This document shows positions 33,301-41,453 of a stretch of DNA of 64,000 bases, piece by piece (the stretch's first letter is position 1; every line of letters begins with the position of its first letter). Origin of the DNA: Draconibacterium sediminis (GTDB taxonomy: Bacteria; Bacteroidota; Bacteroidia; Bacteroidales; Prolixibacteraceae); contig NZ_JRHC01000001.1 in assembly GCF_000949475.1 (NCBI RefSeq), forward strand, positions 558,001-622,000. Reading direction: 5' to 3'. Under the pieces are notes generated by a model. It saw nothing but the letters and a program-made list of their open reading frames with translations, had not been told where the DNA came from and did no database searches. The position numbers and the translations under genes are program-made.

Positions 33301-33384
33301 ATGATTAAATTTTTAATGGCTATCTACCTCCACAACCGAAGTTTCCTGAATATCAAAAACAGGGACGCTTACGCTATTCTGTAA
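33301..33384 (+). CDS. Possible 27-residue tnaA leader ORF
   Basis: ATG 33301 to TAA 33382-33384 encodes a short peptide starting MIKFLMAIYLHNRSF. It precedes a GC hairpin with a T-run and then tnaA. In Escherichia coli the TnaC leader peptide stalls the ribosome in response to tryptophan. This ORF occupies the analogous place but has no tryptophan codon, so if it works the mechanism differs. It may be incidental. Confidence 0.3.
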   Translation: MIKFLMAIYLHNRSFLNIKNRDAYAIL

Positions 33385-33395
33385 TTCATTCGCGT

Positions 33396-33427
33396 GCCGG
33401 GAAAGCTCCGGCTAATCAATTTTTTTT
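33396..33427 (+). terminator. Possible attenuator hairpin in the tnaA leader
   Basis: GCCGG (33396-33400) pairs with CCGGC (33408-33412), then seven bases and a run of eight T (33420-33427). The gap between stem and T-run makes it a weak intrinsic terminator, which is compatible with conditional read-through into tnaA. Confidence 0.35.
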
Positions 33428-33490
33428 AGTAACACGAAAGTATTTTGTCTGGCAGCAGCGAGGCTATAATCTTTCATTCAATTATGAATT

Positions 33491-34885
33491 ATGGAATTAC
33501 CATTTGCAGAATCATATAAAATCAAGATGGTGGAACCCATCTATAAAAGTACGCGTGAACAGCGCAAAGAGTGGATAAAACAAGCAAACTACAACCTTTT
33601 TAATTTACGAAGCGAGCAGGTTTTTATCGACCTGTTGACCGACAGTGGAACCGGTGCCATGAGCCAAAATCAGTGGGCCGCAATTATGACCGGCGACGAA
33701 AGTTATGCCGGATCATCGTCGTATTATCATTTAAAAGATGCAATAAAAAACATTCTTGGTTTTGATTACTTTTTGCCAACTCATCAGGGGCGCGCTGCCG
33801 AAAATGTCTTGTTTTCGGTGCTGGTAAAAGAAGATGATGTAGTGCCCGGAAACAGTCATTTTGATACCACAAAAGGCCACATTGAATACCGGAAAGCATC
33901 GGCTGTTGATTGCACGATCGACGAGGCTTTTGATACTGAATCATTGCATCCGTTTAAGGGAAATCTGGATTTAAACAAGCTGGAAGCCGTTTATTCAACA
34001 CACCCGGCAGAGCAAATTCCTATGGTTATTGTCACGCTAACCTGCAACACTTCAGGCGGGCAGCCGGTGTCGATGCAAAACTTACGCGATGTGCATACGC
34101 TGTCGAAAAAATATGGAATAAAAGTGGTGTTCGATTCGGCTCGTTTTGCCGAAAATGCCTGGTTTATTCAGCAACGTGAAGATGAATACCGCAACAGCAC
34201 GATCAAGGAAATTGTGGCTGAAATGTTTTCATATGCTGACGCCATGACCATGAGCAGTAAAAAGGACGGCATTGTAAATATTGGTGGTTTTATTGCCATG
34301 AAAGACGAAGAGCTGTTAAAACAAGCGTCAGTTTTTAATATCATGTTCGAGGGTTTTAATACCTATGGCGGAATGGCCGGACGTGATATGAATGCCCTTG
34401 CTGTTGGACTGGACGAGGTTACAACAGGGTATTACCTTGAAAACCGGATTCAGCAGGTGGCATATTTGGGCAACAAATTGATTGAGTGGGGAATTCCGGT
34501 GCAGAAACCCATTGGCGGACATGCTGTTTTTGTTGATGCCAAAAAGTTTTTAGGGCACGTTCCTAAAGAGGAGTACATCGCGCAAACACTGGCCATCGAA
34601 TTGTATCTTGAGGCAGGAGTTCGTGGGGTAGAAGTAGGAACATTGCTGGCCGACCGTGATCCCAAAACGCGTGAAAACCGTTATCCGAAACTGGAAATGT
34701 TACGTTTGGCAATTCCGCGCCGCACCTACACCAACAACCACATGGATGTAGTGGCGGTGGCGCTGAAAAATATCTTCGACCGAAGGGAAGAGATTGATCA
34801 CGGTTACCGCATTAAAAAGGAAGCGCCAATTATGCGCCATTTCTCAGTAGAGCTGGAGCATGCCGAAAAGGGGCGTAAAAAATAA
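33491..34885 (+). CDS. tnaA: Tryptophanase (L-tryptophan indole-lyase)
   Basis: This 464-residue PLP enzyme splits tryptophan to indole, pyruvate and ammonia. It is tryptophanase rather than tyrosine phenol-lyase at the positions that separate the two: Asp in HFDTTKGH (Thr in the phenol-lyase), Val in VRGVEVGTLLADRDPKT (Arg in the phenol-lyase) and His in IMRHFSVEL near the C-terminus. The PLP lysine is in MTMSSKKDGIVNIGG; FIDLLTDSGTGAM and PTHQGRAAE bind the cofactor phosphate region. It has a roughly 205-nt leader with a short ORF and a hairpin. No tryptophan permease is adjacent. Confidence 0.94.
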   Translation: MELPFAESYKIKMVEPIYKSTREQRKEWIKQANYNLFNLRSEQVFIDLLTDSGTGAMSQNQWAAIMTGDESYAGSSSYYHLKDAIKNILGFDYFLPTHQGRAAENVLFSVLVKEDDVVPGNSHFDTTKGHIEYRKASAVDCTIDEAFDTESLHPFKGNLDLNKLEAVYSTHPAEQIPMVIVTLTCNTSGGQPVSMQNLRDVHTLSKKYGIKVVFDSARFAENAWFIQQREDEYRNSTIKEIVAEMFSYADAMTMSSKKDGIVNIGGFIAMKDEELLKQASVFNIMFEGFNTYGGMAGRDMNALAVGLDEVTTGYYLENRIQQVAYLGNKLIEWGIPVQKPIGGHAVFVDAKKFLGHVPKEEYIAQTLAIELYLEAGVRGVEVGTLLADRDPKTRENRYPKLEMLRLAIPRRTYTNNHMDVVAVALKNIFDRREEIDHGYRIKKEAPIMRHFSVELEHAEKGRKK

Positions 34886-34894
34886 GCCGGTTTG

Positions 34895-37405
34895 TTATAA
34901 TTGATCGGCGTAGTGATGGGTGAATTCTTTAAAGCTTAAGGCATAGGATTCACCCATTGTTTTTTCATATTTTGAACGAAACGACTCGAAATTGAACTTG
35001 GCTAAATGCGTATTATTTGCTTTTTGTAAAGCCCATATTTGCAGGTAAAGCGCTTCTTCGTTCAGGTCGTCGTAATCCAAAATACGTTGCGATACCTTTT
35101 CAACTTCTTTTGGTTTATTCTCTTTTTTATAATCGGAAGCCAGCTTTAACAAATTGTCAATTACCTGGTTGCCGGTAAATCCTCTCACTTCGTCGAGCCA
35201 TGGCCAGTCCACTCCTTTTAAGAGCCGGCCTTTTTTAACCAAATGGAAAAACAACTGCAACTGCTGCCGCGACATGCCATCAGGAATTTTACAAAGTTGA
35301 AAAGCCTCCACGTAATCGCAGAAAAAGTCTTCCGAAAGATTTAAATTCAGATAACCATTCTGAGAGGTAATTTCTATTTTGTTGAAATGAACCAGAATCT
35401 TTCGCAATTTATTCAGTGTAACTGCGCGGTTGTTAGCCACCTTTTTGTCCTCAATTCCGTACCACAGCGTTTCGTTAACATCGGGAATAGGCGCACCAAT
35501 TCCATTCTTCATAGTGTGGATCAGCGTGAAAATAAACAACTCCCGAACTTTTGGAGTGAATAGATCGGTAACATCTTCGTTTTTGTTGTTAATCGCCTTG
35601 AATTCGCCAAAAAGCTGAATCTGGTTTTTTGTTGGTGTTTCAGGTTTATTGACTAGTATCGAATGTTTTCGTGCATTCATTTTTCGGAGCAAAACAAAAA
35701 TCAACACCAGGAAAACAAAGGTGATTGATCCCAGAATGGCAACAATTGTTTTGGTTGAAAGTAAGGTGCCCGGGGCTTCCGTTGTTTGGTAAGTAATTTC
35801 TTCATCGAGTGCCAGCCGGCTAATTTCTTCATTACCCAACGGACGGTTCCAGATATACAGGTTGTCGATGTACCCTCTAAGACTGGCTCCGCCTGAAAGG
35901 GCACTGCCAATAAAAATATCGTTGGTACCGGAGTAGGGTGGATGGCCATCGGAACCACCAACATACAGTCCATTCACAAAAATGGCTTGTTGGCCGGTTT
36001 CTAAAATATAGCGCCAGGTAAGGTGGTACCACTTGTTGGTTTCCAGTAGTTCGTCCGACATAAAATCGTTGGCCCATAGTCCGAAATAAGGATGCCCTGA
36101 GCGCAGCACCAGGTGAAGTCCTCTTCTGTATCCTGTTTCATCATTTCCTAAAATCGCATTATCTCCAAACTCCAGAATATCAATAAATTTTACAAAACAG
36201 CTAATGGTAAAACTACTGTTGGGCAGACCGTATAACTCGGGATGGCCAAGGTTTACATTGGCATTTTCCGGCAAGCGAAGTACGTTTCCACGGTCAATAT
36301 CCTGGCTAAACGTAAAACCGTTTCCGTCAAAGGTACGTTCGGGGTTCGCTGCATCCGCCAGCTCGTTCTCGAAATGAAAACTGGCCATTAAACCCCGGTT
36401 AAGGTCGAGCGGAGTGGCCAGAATTGAATACTGTTCGGGTTTTACCATTTCGGCAGTGATGGTAAGTTGCGAAGGTGTTAAACTAAAACCCGGAACAAAC
36501 GGGGTTAATATCATTTCTTCGCCACCACGAATGGGAAAGCTGAACTTCCCTCCGGTGATCAGCGTTTCGGCATTTTTCCAGAAAACACGCTCAAAGTTTT
36601 TTCCCACGGTTCGAACCTGTCCTTTTACGGCCTCAAAAGAATGTAGCTGTTCGATAATAAATCCAAAATTGTAGATGCTTCTTTCAACAAAAAGGAAATT
36701 GGGTTTTTTGCCGAATTTTGTCCAGCTTTCAAGCAGAAAGTTGATGTATTCAGGAAACATGTCGCGGTTAACCTGCGAGGTGGAAACACCGATTGGTAAA
36801 CGGTCGAAATTACTGATTTTAAAAAGTTCCTTATTGATGTTCGCTTCCCTTTTCAGAATTGCAGAGTTGGGTGTGATCTGACTAGCACCAATCTCAAGCG
36901 CATAGTCGGAAGTTTCGTGCAGAATCCGGCTTTCGTTTTCGATGTCGCCCTCAACAAAAAATATAACCCTTCGGTTGGCCTGTACCAAATATTCTATCGA
37001 GGGCCATTTTTCTCCTTGTGGTAAAAAGAATATCTGATCGGAAAGACTGCTTGCGTTTATTACAGAGTCGAGTACATGTACATTGCCCGAATAGTTAATA
37101 AATACAGGTACTACCTTCGATTCTTTCTCTTGCAGTATCAATTCTATTTTTTCCAGAATTTCGGAAAATGGAACAGCGCTGTTTTGCAGGCGTATTCCTA
37201 CAGAATCAGAAATAACGGCTAATTCTATTCCGGTCCAGTTATTATCTTTTATAAAATTTAGAAGTCGGTTATTTTGGTATTCGGCGGGTGTTAGTTGACC
37301 TATCAAAAAGGAGTTGTCGGCAAAATCGTTGGCTTTGCCAGGTAAACAAAAGGCAATTCCGGCAAAAAGCCATAAGAATAGCTTCAAAATTATCTTGTTC
37401 GGCAT
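34895..37405 (-). CDS. Membrane-bound one-component regulator with LamG-like sensor and winged-helix effector
   Basis: This 836-residue protein has a signal peptide (residues 1-25), a periplasmic N-terminal domain with PI-PLC-X-like features (35-105: IGQLTPAEYQNNRLLNFI and FSEILEKIELIL), a LamG/concanavalin-type sandwich (about 340-535, with HLVLRSGHPYFGLWA and YIDNLYIWNRPLGNEEI), a membrane helix (553-575), and a cytoplasmic C-terminus. The last part (594-692, QLFGEFKAINN... FTPKVRELFIFTLIH ... NRAVTLNKLRKIL) looks like an OmpR/SARP-type winged helix, followed by a BTAD/TPR-like helical region to 836. It should bind DNA while sensing a polysaccharide or cell-surface ligand. It diverges from the cytochrome-FGE gene, its likely target. 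Confidence 0.75.
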   Translation of the reverse strand: MPNKIILKLFLWLFAGIAFCLPGKANDFADNSFLIGQLTPAEYQNNRLLNFIKDNNWTGIELAVISDSVGIRLQNSAVPFSEILEKIELILQEKESKVVPVFINYSGNVHVLDSVINASSLSDQIFFLPQGEKWPSIEYLVQANRRVIFFVEGDIENESRILHETSDYALEIGASQITPNSAILKREANINKELFKISNFDRLPIGVSTSQVNRDMFPEYINFLLESWTKFGKKPNFLFVERSIYNFGFIIEQLHSFEAVKGQVRTVGKNFERVFWKNAETLITGGKFSFPIRGGEEMILTPFVPGFSLTPSQLTITAEMVKPEQYSILATPLDLNRGLMASFHFENELADAANPERTFDGNGFTFSQDIDRGNVLRLPENANVNLGHPELYGLPNSSFTISCFVKFIDILEFGDNAILGNDETGYRRGLHLVLRSGHPYFGLWANDFMSDELLETNKWYHLTWRYILETGQQAIFVNGLYVGGSDGHPPYSGTNDIFIGSALSGGASLRGYIDNLYIWNRPLGNEEISRLALDEEITYQTTEAPGTLLSTKTIVAILGSITFVFLVLIFVLLRKMNARKHSILVNKPETPTKNQIQLFGEFKAINNKNEDVTDLFTPKVRELFIFTLIHTMKNGIGAPIPDVNETLWYGIEDKKVANNRAVTLNKLRKILVHFNKIEITSQNGYLNLNLSEDFFCDYVEAFQLCKIPDGMSRQQLQLFFHLVKKGRLLKGVDWPWLDEVRGFTGNQVIDNLLKLASDYKKENKPKEVEKVSQRILDYDDLNEEALYLQIWALQKANNTHLAKFNFESFRSKYEKTMGESYALSFKEFTHHYADQL

Positions 37406-37462
37406 CCTGTATGTTCTTCTGATTGGAATGATAATGTCCTTAATTTGATATTATTTTCAGCC

Positions 37463-37470
37463 CAAATATA
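37463..37470 (-). promoter_or_regulatory. Candidate -7 element of the LamG regulator gene
   Basis: TATATTTG on the minus strand fits TAnnTTTG, 57 bases before the ATG. The rest of the 245-base divergent region is AT-rich with repeated TTAAG words (37540-37580) that could be regulator sites. Confidence 0.45.
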
Positions 37471-37650
37471 TTAAAATATACGTAAACTGATATTTTTTCA
37501 TTAAAAATTAAGTTTCTCAAAATGCTTTTTAATCAATATGTTATCGAAAAAATTAAGATTAAATTAAGAGGTCGTTAAGACACATTTAGCACAAATATTA
37601 AGAAGCAGCTAATTACGCGCGTGTATAATTGCGGTTCAAATTGACGACGA

Positions 37651-39174
37651 ATGACTGATAAGACAATTAAACGCAAACACTACATGCTTTTTGTTGCGGG
37701 AGGACTGAGTGTAATACTCTTTTTGCTGTTATTTGATAAAACAGTTGACTATACTTCAACAAATGATTTTTGTAATTCATGTCATGTGCACCCACATGCT
37801 GAAACCAGCTGGAAACTATCAGTTCATCATAATACCCCCAGTGGCGTTTCTGTAAAATGTGTTGACTGCCACTTACCACCGGAAGATCAAACGGCTCGTT
37901 TTTTAACCCGTAAAGCTTATCATGGATTTCATGATTTGTACGCTTACCTGACAATGGATATTGAACAAATTGATTGGGCGGCTAAACGATCGGTTGAAGC
38001 CTCAAAACATTTCGTTTACGAAGATGGATGTTTGAAATGCCATACAAACATGTTTCCCTCAACGCTGAATGAGCAGGGATCTTTGCAACATATAAAATAT
38101 ATTCGCGATCCGGAGAATAACTCGTGTATGCAGTGCCATCATGATGTTGGACATTACCGTGGAGAACCCAACCTGCTGGCTGGATTGGAAGAAACGGTGG
38201 ATCCGACACAAATCTATACTGAGCCTGCAAAAGTAAAAGCTTTTGAAACATTTGAAGAACAGATACCGGGAACAGCGGTATCGTTTAAAATGATTGCCAT
38301 CCCAGGTGGTCAGTTTAAAATGGGAAGCCCGGCTGATGAGCCATACCGCGAAAGGGATGAAGGACCGGTTCGCGATGTGGAAGTAAGTAATTTCTGGATG
38401 GCAGAGATAGAAGTATCATGGGATGAGTACCTGGCCTTTTTTACGGCTACCGGCTCGCAGGGGCGGAAAGAAGCTGTGGAAGTTGATGAAGAAACCGATG
38501 GCGTTTCGGGTGCTACACCACCATGGGGAGCTCCGGATCAGGGCTGGGGAAAAGGAACACGTCCGGCAATTACTATGAGTCATCACGCTGCCGAAACTTA
38601 TTGTAGGTGGCTGACTCAGGAAACCGGAAGAAAATACCGTTTGCCAACCGAAGCAGAGTGGGAATATGCAGCGCGCGGAGGAACACAAATGCCCTATTTC
38701 TTCGAAGGATCGCCTAAAGATTTTGAAGCTGATGGTTTTATCAAAAAATTATTTGGCAGCAATAAAGAAGTGATCAACCAGTATGTGATTTCGCACTTGA
38801 ACAGTCCAAATAAAACTCAACAGCCCGATGCCGTTGAGGCCAATCCTTTTGGGTTGAAAAATATGTTGGGTAATGTGGCTGAATTTTGCCTCGATTATTA
38901 CGATCCGCAGGTGTATGGTAAATACCCGAAAGGTGTGGTGAAAAATCCGAGAGGCCCACGAAACGGAATGGAACACGTGGTTCGGGGAGGTTCGTTCCGC
39001 AACTCGCCAAAAGACTTGCGTGTGGCTGCCCGCGACTTTACAAAAACCGATGCATGGTTAGTAACCGATCCGCAAATCCCAAAAAGTATTTGGTGGTATT
39101 CTGATACCAAAAGTGTTGGTTTCAGAGTGGTTTGCGAGTACAATGAAGAAATGTTTACAACAGAAAAAAATTAA
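37651..39174 (+). CDS. NapC/NrfH-like tetraheme cytochrome c fused to an FGE/SUMF1 domain
   Basis: This 507-residue fusion has a membrane anchor (residues 11-28) and four c-type haem motifs, C41-C44-H45, C70-C73-H74, C127-C130-H131 and C159-C162-H163, as in NapC/NirT quinol dehydrogenases. From about residue 213 it continues as a formylglycine-generating-enzyme/SUMF1 domain (MIAIPGGQFKMGSPADEP, YRLPTEAEWEYAARGG, NMLGNVAEFCLDYY, VVRGGSFRN). The two parts normally occur separately. The haem part could pass electrons from quinol to the periplasmic FGE-like part. No sulfatase is encoded nearby, so the FGE domain may do another reaction or bind a ligand. It starts a five-gene plus-strand run. Confidence 0.88.
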   Translation: MTDKTIKRKHYMLFVAGGLSVILFLLLFDKTVDYTSTNDFCNSCHVHPHAETSWKLSVHHNTPSGVSVKCVDCHLPPEDQTARFLTRKAYHGFHDLYAYLTMDIEQIDWAAKRSVEASKHFVYEDGCLKCHTNMFPSTLNEQGSLQHIKYIRDPENNSCMQCHHDVGHYRGEPNLLAGLEETVDPTQIYTEPAKVKAFETFEEQIPGTAVSFKMIAIPGGQFKMGSPADEPYRERDEGPVRDVEVSNFWMAEIEVSWDEYLAFFTATGSQGRKEAVEVDEETDGVSGATPPWGAPDQGWGKGTRPAITMSHHAAETYCRWLTQETGRKYRLPTEAEWEYAARGGTQMPYFFEGSPKDFEADGFIKKLFGSNKEVINQYVISHLNSPNKTQQPDAVEANPFGLKNMLGNVAEFCLDYYDPQVYGKYPKGVVKNPRGPRNGMEHVVRGGSFRNSPKDLRVAARDFTKTDAWLVTDPQIPKSIWWYSDTKSVGFRVVCEYNEEMFTTEKN

Positions 39175-39185
39175 AACAAAATACA

Positions 39186-40526
39186 ATGAGTAAAGATCAA
39201 CTATCACGCAGGAATTTTCTGGAGAAATCAGCATTAATCGGTGCTGCCGGAGTAATTGGTTTAAATGCACTGAGTTCTTGTAAGAACACAACAAAAGAGG
39301 TTGATTATGAATTTCCCCCGCTGCTTGATCAGGCTCCCGATGGAAAGGAGTTGAAAGTAGGATTGGTAGGCTGTGGAAACAGGGGAACCGGCGCTGCGTT
39401 GAACTTTTTGGCAGCAGGGCACGGGTTGCACCTGGTAGCACTGGCCGATGTTTTTGAAGATAAAGTATGGGATTGCCGCGATAAATTGTTAAAACAACGC
39501 GTTGAAGTACCTGAAGCAAACTGTTTCTGGGGATTCGATGCTTATAAAAGTTTGCTGGATGTGGATTTGGATGTGGTAATTTTGGCTACACCTCCGCATT
39601 TCCGCCCTATGCATTTTGATGCTGCGGTGCAGGCAAAAAAACATGTATTTCTTGAAAAACCTGTTTGTGTTGATCCGGTAGGAGCACGCCAGATAATGGC
39701 TACCTCAAAAAAAGCGGAGAACATGGGCTTGTCGGTAATTACCGGAACACAACGTCGCCACAGCCGCGATTACCTGGAGACTTACCGCCAGGTGGCATCA
39801 GGAGCTATCGGCGATTTGGTGGCTGCAAAAGCTTACTGGCTGCAGTCGCATGTTTGGTTCCGTACCCGCGAAGAAGGTTGGAGCGATATGGAATACATGC
39901 TGCGTAACTGGAACAGCTTCTGTTGGTTGGGTGGCGATCATATTTTGGATACCCATGTTCACAACATCGATATTGTAAACTGGTTTATGGGAAAAACACC
40001 CGAATCAGCAATTGGTTTTGGTGGACGTCACCGCAGGTTAACCGGTGATCAGTACGATTTCTTTAGTATTGATTTTGACTTTGGAAATGGAATTTCGTCG
40101 CACAGTTTTTCGCGTCAGATCGATGGTTGTGCTAACCAACTTGGCGAAGTGATTATGGGAACCGAAGGTTACACGAATTGTAAAAACACGGTCTTCAACC
40201 ACGATGGTTCGGTGAAATGGACTTACGAATATCCAAAAAATAAGGATGGCCGTTCTACCGGAGTTGTAGCGGTTTCGCCTTACGTGCAGGAACATATTCA
40301 CCTGGTAACTGCAATCCGCACCAACAAACCGGTTGTGGAGGCACACCGTACAGCCGAGTCTACATTAACGGCGATTATGGGACGAACCGCTGCTTATACC
40401 GGGCAAAAAGTAACCTGGGAAGATATGATGACTTCGAACGAAAAGCTGGGACCGGGAACGTACGAAATGGGCCCGGTTGACATGGAATTTCCAATACCAA
40501 AACAGGGAACTCAACATAAAGCATAA
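39186..40526 (+). CDS. Tat-exported Gfo/Idh/MocA-family oxidoreductase lipoprotein
   Basis: This 446-residue protein starts with a twin-arginine signal (SRRNFLEKSALIGAAGVIGL) and a lipobox (NALSSC, Cys32), so it is folded in the cytoplasm with its NAD(P) cofactor and then anchored in the envelope. The Rossmann motif is VGLVGCGNRGTGAAL and EKP appears in HVFLEKPVCV. WFRTREEGWSDMEYMLRNWN and DTHVHNIDIVNWFMG match the exported bacteroidotal subgroup that oxidises sugars at C3. It starts 11 bases after the cytochrome-FGE gene, which suggests that the haem domain could take its electrons or that the two act in one periplasmic pathway. Confidence 0.9.
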   Translation: MSKDQLSRRNFLEKSALIGAAGVIGLNALSSCKNTTKEVDYEFPPLLDQAPDGKELKVGLVGCGNRGTGAALNFLAAGHGLHLVALADVFEDKVWDCRDKLLKQRVEVPEANCFWGFDAYKSLLDVDLDVVILATPPHFRPMHFDAAVQAKKHVFLEKPVCVDPVGARQIMATSKKAENMGLSVITGTQRRHSRDYLETYRQVASGAIGDLVAAKAYWLQSHVWFRTREEGWSDMEYMLRNWNSFCWLGGDHILDTHVHNIDIVNWFMGKTPESAIGFGGRHRRLTGDQYDFFSIDFDFGNGISSHSFSRQIDGCANQLGEVIMGTEGYTNCKNTVFNHDGSVKWTYEYPKNKDGRSTGVVAVSPYVQEHIHLVTAIRTNKPVVEAHRTAESTLTAIMGRTAAYTGQKVTWEDMMTSNEKLGPGTYEMGPVDMEFPIPKQGTQHKA

Positions 40527-40535
40527 AAACAGAGT

Positions 40536-41453
40536 ATGAAACTATCCGTTGTAATACCATTATTTAACGAAAGCGCCGTTTTATCGTTGCTGATAAACGA
40601 AGTGCACCATAACCTGATGACTTTGGGCGAAGCTTTCGAAGTGGTGTGTGTTGATGACGGAAGTGCCGATGATACGCTTCAACAGCTTCTCGAAATGAAA
40701 TCGAAGAAGCCGGAGTTAAAAGTAGTATCGCTATCAAGAAATTTTGGATTGCAGGCTGCCATAGCTGCCGGTTTGGAATACACCAAAGGCGAGTATGTAG
40801 TAGTAATGGATGGCGATATGCAGGATCCGCCGGAGTTGATAAAAGAGCTTTACCAGAAAATAAGTGCCACCAAAGGCGATGTGGTTTCGGCTGTGCGTTC
40901 GGAGCGTGGCGAAAAGTTCAGCAAGCGTTTTTACATCAATGTATTTCATAAAATTTTCCGGAATATTTCGGAAGAACAACAACTGGAGCAGGCGGGTAAC
41001 TTTTGTATAATGAGCCGCCGGGCTGTTTCGGCCATATTAAAATTTACCGAGCAGAACCGTTATTTCCCGGGCATCCGCAATTTTATCGGTTTTCAGCACG
41101 ATACCATAGTTTACGAGCGTCCGGACAGAGCCGAAGGCATCGCCAAAATGACCAGCAAAAAACTGTTTGCGCTGGCGGCTGATGCTATTTATTCGTTCTC
41201 GAAATGGCCCATAAAACTGTGTTTGTATTTGGGTTTGTTGGGCGTTTTGGTGTTTTTACTTGCCATTATTTATACGCTGATTTCAAAATACACAGGGTTG
41301 GCGCCAACAGGTTGGTCGTCTACCTTTTTGGCGATTAGTTTTTTTGGCTCGGTGCAGCTTACTTTTTTGGGGCTCATCGGCGAATATATTTACCGCATTT
41401 ACAAGGAAGTACAAAAGCGCCCGGTTTACCTGGTGAAGGAGTTTTATGAATAA
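40536..41453 (+). CDS. GT2 glycosyltransferase, GtrB/dolichol-phosphate-mannose-synthase-like
   Basis: This 305-residue enzyme would move a sugar from a nucleotide sugar to polyprenyl phosphate on the inner face of the membrane. The GT-A fold shows VVIPLFNES, VDDGSADDT, the metal-binding DGDMQDPPEL and MSRRAV; two membrane helices follow (about 228-250 and 262-285), with a C-terminal cytoplasmic tail. The order matches bacterial GtrB and ArnC. It starts ten bases after the Gfo/Idh/MocA gene and overlaps the next gene by eight bases, the usual GtrB-GtrC-type pairing of donor synthase and membrane transferase. Confidence 0.88.
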   Translation: MKLSVVIPLFNESAVLSLLINEVHHNLMTLGEAFEVVCVDDGSADDTLQQLLEMKSKKPELKVVSLSRNFGLQAAIAAGLEYTKGEYVVVMDGDMQDPPELIKELYQKISATKGDVVSAVRSERGEKFSKRFYINVFHKIFRNISEEQQLEQAGNFCIMSRRAVSAILKFTEQNRYFPGIRNFIGFQHDTIVYERPDRAEGIAKMTSKKLFALAADAIYSFSKWPIKLCLYLGLLGVLVFLLAIIYTLISKYTGLAPTGWSSTFLAISFFGSVQLTFLGLIGEYIYRIYKEVQKRPVYLVKEFYE

